The notes beneath the pieces are model-generated. The model was not told the origin of the DNA and made no database searches. It worked only from the letters and a program-made list of their open reading frames with translations. From Bacillota bacterium (GTDB lineage Bacteria; Bacillota; Sulfobacillia; RBS10-35; JAJYVN01): DNA of 17,151 nt. The stretch is taken from positions 1 through 17,151 of the forward strand of contig JAJYVN010000027.1 of assembly GCA_021791995.1 (NCBI GenBank), given 5' to 3'. Shown piece after piece: positions 13,441 through 17,151 of the stretch. Position 1 is the stretch's first letter, and the number at the start of each line of letters is the position of its first letter. The position numbers and the translations under genes were made by a program.

Positions 13441-14229
13441 ATGTTTGCTCGACTGACCATCGGCCAATACCTGCCAGGGACCTCGCTCATGCATCGCTTG
13501 GAGGCGCGCACCAAGCTGATCATGGCCTTTGTGTACATTGTCGCACTCCTCTTGGGACGGGGTTGGTCGACCATCCTACTCTGTTCCGCATTTACACTCC
13601 TTGGCTTTCTGCTCGCTCGTCTCCCCGTGCGGAGTGTCCTGCGGGGCCTCGGTCCGATTCTGTGGTTGGTGTTGATCACACTCGCCCTGAATATCTTCCT
13701 GACGCCGGGCCGTGTGGTGTGGTCGTTGGGCCCCCTGCACGCGACCGAGCAGGGGTTAACCACTGGCCTTCGCGCGGGCATCCGCCTTGGTCTCTTGGTG
13801 ATTCAGACCACGGTGCTCACTCTGACGACACGCCCGCTCGATCTTACCGACGGTATCGAGCGGCTTGGCTCTCCCCTGCAGCGGATCGGGGTTCCCATCC
13901 ACGAACTCGCTCTCATGAGCAGCATTGCCCTCCGCTTTGTCCCCGTCCTCTCCGAGGAAGCGGATCGTATTCTGATGGCACAGAGGGCGCGTGGTGGCGG
14001 GTTGCGCCGCGGGCGGGGGATCCTGGTAAGCGCGATCGGATTGCTCGTGCCGCTGCTTTTGGCGGTGTTCCGGCGCGCCGAAGAACTTGCCCTGGCAATG
14101 GAGGCACGCGGCTATCACGGGGCGGAGGGACGCACACACTACCGGACATCGCGCATGGGCACATGGGATGTGGTGGCAAGTCTTACCCTCGCGGCCCTAC
14201 TGTGTTTTTCGATCCGCACAAGGTGGTGA
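13441..14229 (+). CDS. ecfT: Energy-coupling factor transporter transmembrane protein EcfT
   Basis: This 262-residue membrane protein is EcfT, the scaffold that joins the two ATPases to the substrate-binding S-component. Hydrophobic segments occupy roughly residues 24-58, 68-90, 115-130, 195-212 and 242-258. The two coupling-helix motifs are present: AQRARGG at 180-186 and EARGY at 221-225. No S-component gene lies in the window, as expected for the shared (group II) type. ATG 13441 follows GGCGGAAG. Confidence 0.93.
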   Translation: MFARLTIGQYLPGTSLMHRLEARTKLIMAFVYIVALLLGRGWSTILLCSAFTLLGFLLARLPVRSVLRGLGPILWLVLITLALNIFLTPGRVVWSLGPLHATEQGLTTGLRAGIRLGLLVIQTTVLTLTTRPLDLTDGIERLGSPLQRIGVPIHELALMSSIALRFVPVLSEEADRILMAQRARGGGLRRGRGILVSAIGLLVPLLLAVFRRAEELALAMEARGYHGAEGRTHYRTSRMGTWDVVASLTLAALLCFSIRTRW

Positions 14230-14232
14230 AGG

Positions 14233-15048
14233 ATGCTGCGGCACGTGGTCATGGGGCTCAGCTACAACGGCAGCGCGTACGCCGGGTTCCAGCGTCAACC
14301 CGGAGTCTCCACGGTTCAGTCGGAAGTGGAGGACGCACTGGGGCGGATGTTCCGAACCGAGCGCATCACCGTCCGTGGGGCGGGTCGTACCGATGCAGGG
14401 GTTCATGCCTGGGGGCAGGTGGTGGATGCGCGCCTGCCTGATCTTGGCCCACCGACCGAGCGTCTCCCTCTCGCCTTGGGGCATTACCTGCCGTCCGACA
14501 TCGCGGTGCGCTGGGCGGTGGACGCCCCGCCGGGCTTTCATCCCCGCTTCGCGGCAATCGCCAAGCGTTACCGGTACCTGATTTGGCGGGATCCTGTTCC
14601 GGTGCCGCTCTGGCCTTCTTTCAGCTGGCACTACAGCGGTCCCCTTGACGTGAAAGCCATGCAACAGGCCGCCGCCGCGATGGTCGGTCGCCGAGACTTC
14701 TCGACTGTGGCGGGTGCCAACCGTACGACCCGCGATGCCGTTCGCACCATTCTAGCCTGTGAGGTCGAGGAGTCTGGCCCCTGGCTGGCCGTGGCCGTCG
14801 AGGCGGATGGTTTCCTCTATCGAATGGTGCGATCGGTGGTTGGCACTCTTTGGGAGGTGGGGCGCGGCGCGATGGACCCACTCCGCATCCCGGAGATTCT
14901 CTCGCTTCGCAAACGGGGAGCTGCGGGCCCGTCCCTGCCGCCCGAAGGGCTCTGTCTGCTGTGGGTTCGCTATCCGGTGGAGTGTAGTATTCCGCTCCTC
15001 CCACCGCCCGTGCCACCCCCGCCCGTGTGGGGGCCGATCGGAACATAG
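14233..15048 (+). CDS. truA: tRNA pseudouridine(38-40) synthase
   Basis: This 271-residue enzyme makes pseudouridine at positions 38-40 of the tRNA anticodon arm. The catalytic aspartate is D54 in GRTDAGVHAWGQV; SYNGSAYAGFQ at 10-20, FHPRFAA, KRYRYLIW, GRRDFS and GFLYRMVRSVVGTL are family blocks. The core ends near PPEGLCLLWVRYP (about 248); the last 23 residues are proline-rich (PLLPPPVPPPP) and not part of the usual fold. ATG 14233 follows AGGTGGTGA at the end of ecfT. Confidence 0.95.
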   Translation: MLRHVVMGLSYNGSAYAGFQRQPGVSTVQSEVEDALGRMFRTERITVRGAGRTDAGVHAWGQVVDARLPDLGPPTERLPLALGHYLPSDIAVRWAVDAPPGFHPRFAAIAKRYRYLIWRDPVPVPLWPSFSWHYSGPLDVKAMQQAAAAMVGRRDFSTVAGANRTTRDAVRTILACEVEESGPWLAVAVEADGFLYRMVRSVVGTLWEVGRGAMDPLRIPEILSLRKRGAAGPSLPPEGLCLLWVRYPVECSIPLLPPPVPPPPVWGPIGT

Positions 15049-15102
15049 GTGCCCCGCCGGGGCGGCGACGATGCTTCATACACCGGCCCTCCGGGGGGCA
15101 CC
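15048..15102 (+). promoter_or_regulatory. Inverted repeat between truA and the GltD-like gene
   Basis: GGTGCCCC (15048-15055), starting at the last base of the truA stop, is perfectly complementary to GGGGCACC (15095-15102). Inside, GCCGG (15056-15060) can pair with CCGGC (15083-15087). No U-run follows, so it is not a standard intrinsic terminator. The GltD-like gene's GGAGG and ATG follow 19-32 nt later. It could be an mRNA processing or control element; unproven. Confidence 0.35.
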
Positions 15103-15133
15103 GTATCGCTTGAGAAGATCGGAGGCACAAACT

Positions 15134-16873
15134 ATGACCGAACCGGAGACGCAGGGGGCAGGGACCGTTGCCGTGCCAACCGTCGATGCGCCACATACCG
15201 CAGCTGGTCGGATGTGGTTCGCTCGGCGGGGTGGGAGCGTTCCCGCGTCGACCAACGCAATTCGCGTGAGGGACGTGGCTCACCCCGGCTTTCCTGCGGT
15301 TGACCAGTGGTCCATGACGGGTGTACATCACCTAGCGCCACCCGCGCGAGTCGGCTTTGAGGAGGTGGCGCAGGGCTACCTCTCCGAGGAGGAGGTGCGG
15401 GCCGAAGCCGCGCGTTGCATCCTTTGCAAACACCCCACCTGTGTCTCTGGATGTCCGAACAACAATCCCATCCCCACCTGGCTCGCCTTCGTCGTTGAGG
15501 GGCGGATCCTCGATGCAGCCGTCTGCGATTACGAGAAGGATTCGCTAGCCGCCTGCACTGGCAGGGTCTGCAACTGGGAGGAACAGTGCGAGGGCTGGTG
15601 CGTGCTCAACGCGGAGGGCGAAGGGGTGCGGAGTGGTGCCGTGGAGCGCTACATCGCCGATTATGCCTTTCGGCACCGGGAGGAGTTCGATCGGCTCCGT
15701 GCGCAGCGCGCGGAGGAAGAGAGGCGCCAGGGGTATTCATCATATACCAGGCCTGAGCTATCCTCGTATGCGGCTGCGATGCACGCATACGAGGATGGCA
15801 CATCCGCGACAGGGTACCGCTCCATGCCGGCTGCGAATCAGATTGCGGGCTACGAGCGCCAGGACGCCCCACCCGGCGACCGTTCAGTGGGCGGTTGCCG
15901 GGTGGGGGTTGTTGGAGCGGGTCCGGCGGGACTCACATGTGCCGACTTCCTTACCCGGCGTGGCGCAACGGTCGTTGTCTTTGATGAGTTGTCCTACCCC
16001 GGAGGTCTTCTTGCGGACGGTATCCCGGAATTCGTCCTCCCCCAGCGCACGGTGGAGCAAGAGGTCGAGCGCATCGCATCACAGGGGGTTGCGTTTCGCT
16101 TTGGCCAGACCCTGGGCGAGAACCTGACGCTGGATGAACTGCGGGGGCAATATGATGCGCTGTTTGTGGCGGTCGGAGCGGAGGTTGCGCGAAGGCTGAA
16201 TCTCCCCGGGGAGGATGCGGTCGGTATCTGGACGGCGCAGGACTTTTTGCGACAGGCCAAGCGTGCCCTGTCGGATGAACATGTCCAACCGCCGAGGGTG
16301 GGGCGAACCGTCGTTGTCGTTGGCGCGGGCAACACCTCCATGGACGCCGCACGCACCTCCCTGCGCCTGGGTGCGGAACGTGTCACCATCATCTACCGAC
16401 GCACGCGCGCTGAGAGTACATCCCGCGACGTCGAAATTCGTCTCGCAACAGAGGAGGGGGTGCACTTCGAGTATCTGGTGAATCCGGTGGCCTTTCTCAA
16501 GGACGACCAGGGCAGGGTGCGTGCGACGCGCGTGACGAAGATGCGGCTCGGCAGGGCCGATGCAGGCGGCAGACCGCGTCCCGAACCGATTCCGGGGAGC
16601 GAGTACACGATGCGGTGTGATACCGTCCTCTTGGCGGTTGGTTACTCCGTGCGCGGACTTGACTTGGGGCATCCGGAGATTCTTAAGCCAGACGGTACGG
16701 TGCGGATTACGGGGGAGGGAGGCATGACAGAACTGCCAGGCGTCTTTGTGGGCGGCGACGTAGTTCGGGGTGCGTATACGGTGGTTCATGCTATCCGCGA
16801 CGGGAGACTGGCCTCAGACGCCATCGCTCGTTACCTTCTGGAGCGCCCGATGGCAACAAAGAAGAAGGCCTGA
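15134..16873 (+). CDS. GltD/NfnB-family NAD(P)H and FAD iron-sulfur oxidoreductase
   Basis: This 579-residue protein resembles the glutamate synthase small subunit family. It has four parts. Residues 1-60 are an unusual N-terminus. Residues 65-175 are an iron-sulfur domain with C95/C98/C103/C107 and C141/C146/C152/C156. Residues 180-250 are an extra linker rich in Arg/Glu, then Tyr/Ser/Ala. The rest holds an FAD site GAGPAG (261-266), a second dinucleotide site GAGNTSMDAARTSLRLGA (397-414) and the FAD-closing GGDVVRGAYTVVHAI (540-554). Most GltD proteins have about 450-500 residues. Which reaction it performs is unknown; no large glutamate synthase subunit is in view. ATG 15134 has GGAGG 8 nt upstream. 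Confidence 0.85.
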   Translation: MTEPETQGAGTVAVPTVDAPHTAAGRMWFARRGGSVPASTNAIRVRDVAHPGFPAVDQWSMTGVHHLAPPARVGFEEVAQGYLSEEEVRAEAARCILCKHPTCVSGCPNNNPIPTWLAFVVEGRILDAAVCDYEKDSLAACTGRVCNWEEQCEGWCVLNAEGEGVRSGAVERYIADYAFRHREEFDRLRAQRAEEERRQGYSSYTRPELSSYAAAMHAYEDGTSATGYRSMPAANQIAGYERQDAPPGDRSVGGCRVGVVGAGPAGLTCADFLTRRGATVVVFDELSYPGGLLADGIPEFVLPQRTVEQEVERIASQGVAFRFGQTLGENLTLDELRGQYDALFVAVGAEVARRLNLPGEDAVGIWTAQDFLRQAKRALSDEHVQPPRVGRTVVVVGAGNTSMDAARTSLRLGAERVTIIYRRTRAESTSRDVEIRLATEEGVHFEYLVNPVAFLKDDQGRVRATRVTKMRLGRADAGGRPRPEPIPGSEYTMRCDTVLLAVGYSVRGLDLGHPEILKPDGTVRITGEGGMTELPGVFVGGDVVRGAYTVVHAIRDGRLASDAIARYLLERPMATKKKA

Positions 16874-17075
16874 GGTTGCGAAGGCACCGGGTCGACCCCA
16901 CCATTGTGAGGAATAAACAACGATTATCGACAGATACTGTAACAACCAGGATATGGCGTGAAGGAGAAAGAACTCCCCTGATTGGCCCGGTGAACCGAGC
17001 CGGTCCATCCCATTCCGGGCCAGGGAGAGGAGTACGACGCGTGGAACGGGAGGCCGGGAGACCGGCAATGGAGCA
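16874..17075. other. Non-coding region after the GltD-like gene
   Basis: This is the longest gap in the window (202 nt). Its middle (16900-16945) is markedly AT-richer than its surroundings and could hold a promoter, but I see no convincing -35/-10 pair. A 10-bp palindrome GGGTCGACCC lies at 16889-16898 and a larger inverted repeat at 16983-17022, followed by the purine-rich GGGAGAGGAG (17023-17032). Confidence 0.6.
16983..17022 (+). promoter_or_regulatory. Inverted repeat before the last gene
   Basis: TGGCCCGG (16983-16990) is perfectly complementary to CCGGGCCA (17015-17022), with an inner ACCG/CGGT hairpin (16994-16997, 17001-17004). CTCCC (16973-16977) can continue the pairing with GGGAG (17023-17027), part of a purine-rich ribosome-binding-like stretch. 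There is no U-tract. This resembles a leader structure for the next gene. Confidence 0.35.
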
Positions 17076-17151
17076 ATGGACCAGATGCGGGCGTTGGCAC
17101 AGGAGGAACTGCATCGGCGGTTGTCTCCTGGGGCGACGGCGGCCGACGTTG
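17076..17151 (+). CDS. Possible start of a further gene (partial)
   Basis: From ATG 17076 the frame reads MDQMRALAQEELHRRL, then SPGATAADV, to the window end. Its third positions are mostly G or C and its residues look like an amphipathic helix. The pattern is reminiscent of the N-terminal helices of phenylalanyl-tRNA synthetase alpha, but 25 residues cannot establish that. The ribosome binding site is poor (GGAG only 2 nt upstream). A competing GTG 17041 has a strong GGAGAGGAG upstream, but its frame becomes Arg/Cys/Trp-rich and unlike a protein. Confidence 0.3.
   Translation, partial: MDQMRALAQEELHRRLSPGATAADV

Noticed and set aside
15051..15063. GCCCC-GCC-GGGGC as an intrinsic terminator after truA
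   Set aside because: The stem is short and no T-run follows; the larger pairing with 15095-15102 competes with it.
14759..15133. Upstream extension of the GltD-like frame into truA (open from 14759)
   Set aside because: The region overlaps truA in another frame, while ATG 15134 has a well-placed GGAGG and follows the structured gap.
16889..16898. Palindrome GGGTCGACCC as terminator or operator
   Set aside because: It has no loop and no T-run, and a 10-bp GC-rich palindrome can occur by chance.
16904..16941. Promoter in the AT-rich stretch after the GltD-like gene
   Set aside because: TTGTGA and TACTGT-like hexamers occur but no pair has acceptable spacing.
17020..17075. T-box-like look (GGGAGAGGAGTA followed by a GCCGG-GAGA-CCGGC hairpin at 17053-17066)
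   Set aside because: The expected distal loop motifs, a specifier loop and the T-box sequence are not visible before the window ends, and a plausible coding frame starts at 17076.
1..17151. Mobile elements, CRISPR arrays, tRNA or rRNA genes
   Set aside because: No transposase, terminal repeats, spaced direct repeats or tRNA-like cloverleaf was seen; the region is conserved core-genome content.

Overview
This window is the 3' half of the large ribosomal-protein supercluster (S10-spc-alpha) of a high-GC bacterium, with almost every gene on the + strand and tightly packed. Three features point to a deep, high-GC lineage of Bacillota (Clostridia-, Symbiobacterium-, Sulfobacillus- or Thermaerobacter-like). 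A KOW/L14e-like RNA-binding gene sits between map and infA, rpsD lies inside the alpha operon between rpsK and rpoA, and ecfA1-ecfA2-ecfT-truA follows rplQ. The species cannot be named from the sequence alone. More than half of the genes appear to start with GTG or TTG. S14, S4 and L36 are all zinc-binding (cysteine-containing) forms, and L24 also carries two CxxC pairs.

Layout: end of rpsC (1-264), rplP, rpmC, rpsQ; a 69-nt gap with a GC-rich hairpin; rplN, rplX, rplE, rpsZ (type Z S14), rpsH, rplF, rplR, rpsE, rplO, secY, adk, map (to 7953). Gene rpmD (L30), normally between rpsE and rplO, is absent: only 17 nt separate them. A promoter-like sequence and a leader hairpin then precede the KOW gene, infA, rpmJ, rpsM, rpsK, rpsD, rpoA and rplQ (to 11706). 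Next come the ECF transporter energising module ecfA1-ecfA2-ecfT and the tRNA pseudouridine synthase truA (to 15048). Where rplM-rpsI often follow, there is instead a GltD/NfnB-type flavin and iron-sulfur oxidoreductase with an unusual N-terminus and inserted linker (15134-16873). A 202-nt non-coding region with a strong inverted repeat follows, then probably the start of another gene running off the window.

The genes make and assemble the ribosome (r-proteins, IF-1, KOW protein), transcribe (RNA polymerase alpha), secrete (SecY), balance adenine nucleotides (Adk), remove initiator methionine (Map), modify tRNA (TruA) and energise vitamin or metal uptake (EcfA1A2T).

No mobile element, CRISPR array, tRNA or rRNA was seen, and I found no clear novel multi-gene system. 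The points most worth a second look are small-scale: the leader upstream of the KOW-infA genes, a possible Shine-Dalgarno-masking pairing before rpsD (S4), an IF-1 with an N-terminal extension and a 2-residue insertion in its rRNA-contacting loop, the absence of L30, and the divergent GltD-like protein.
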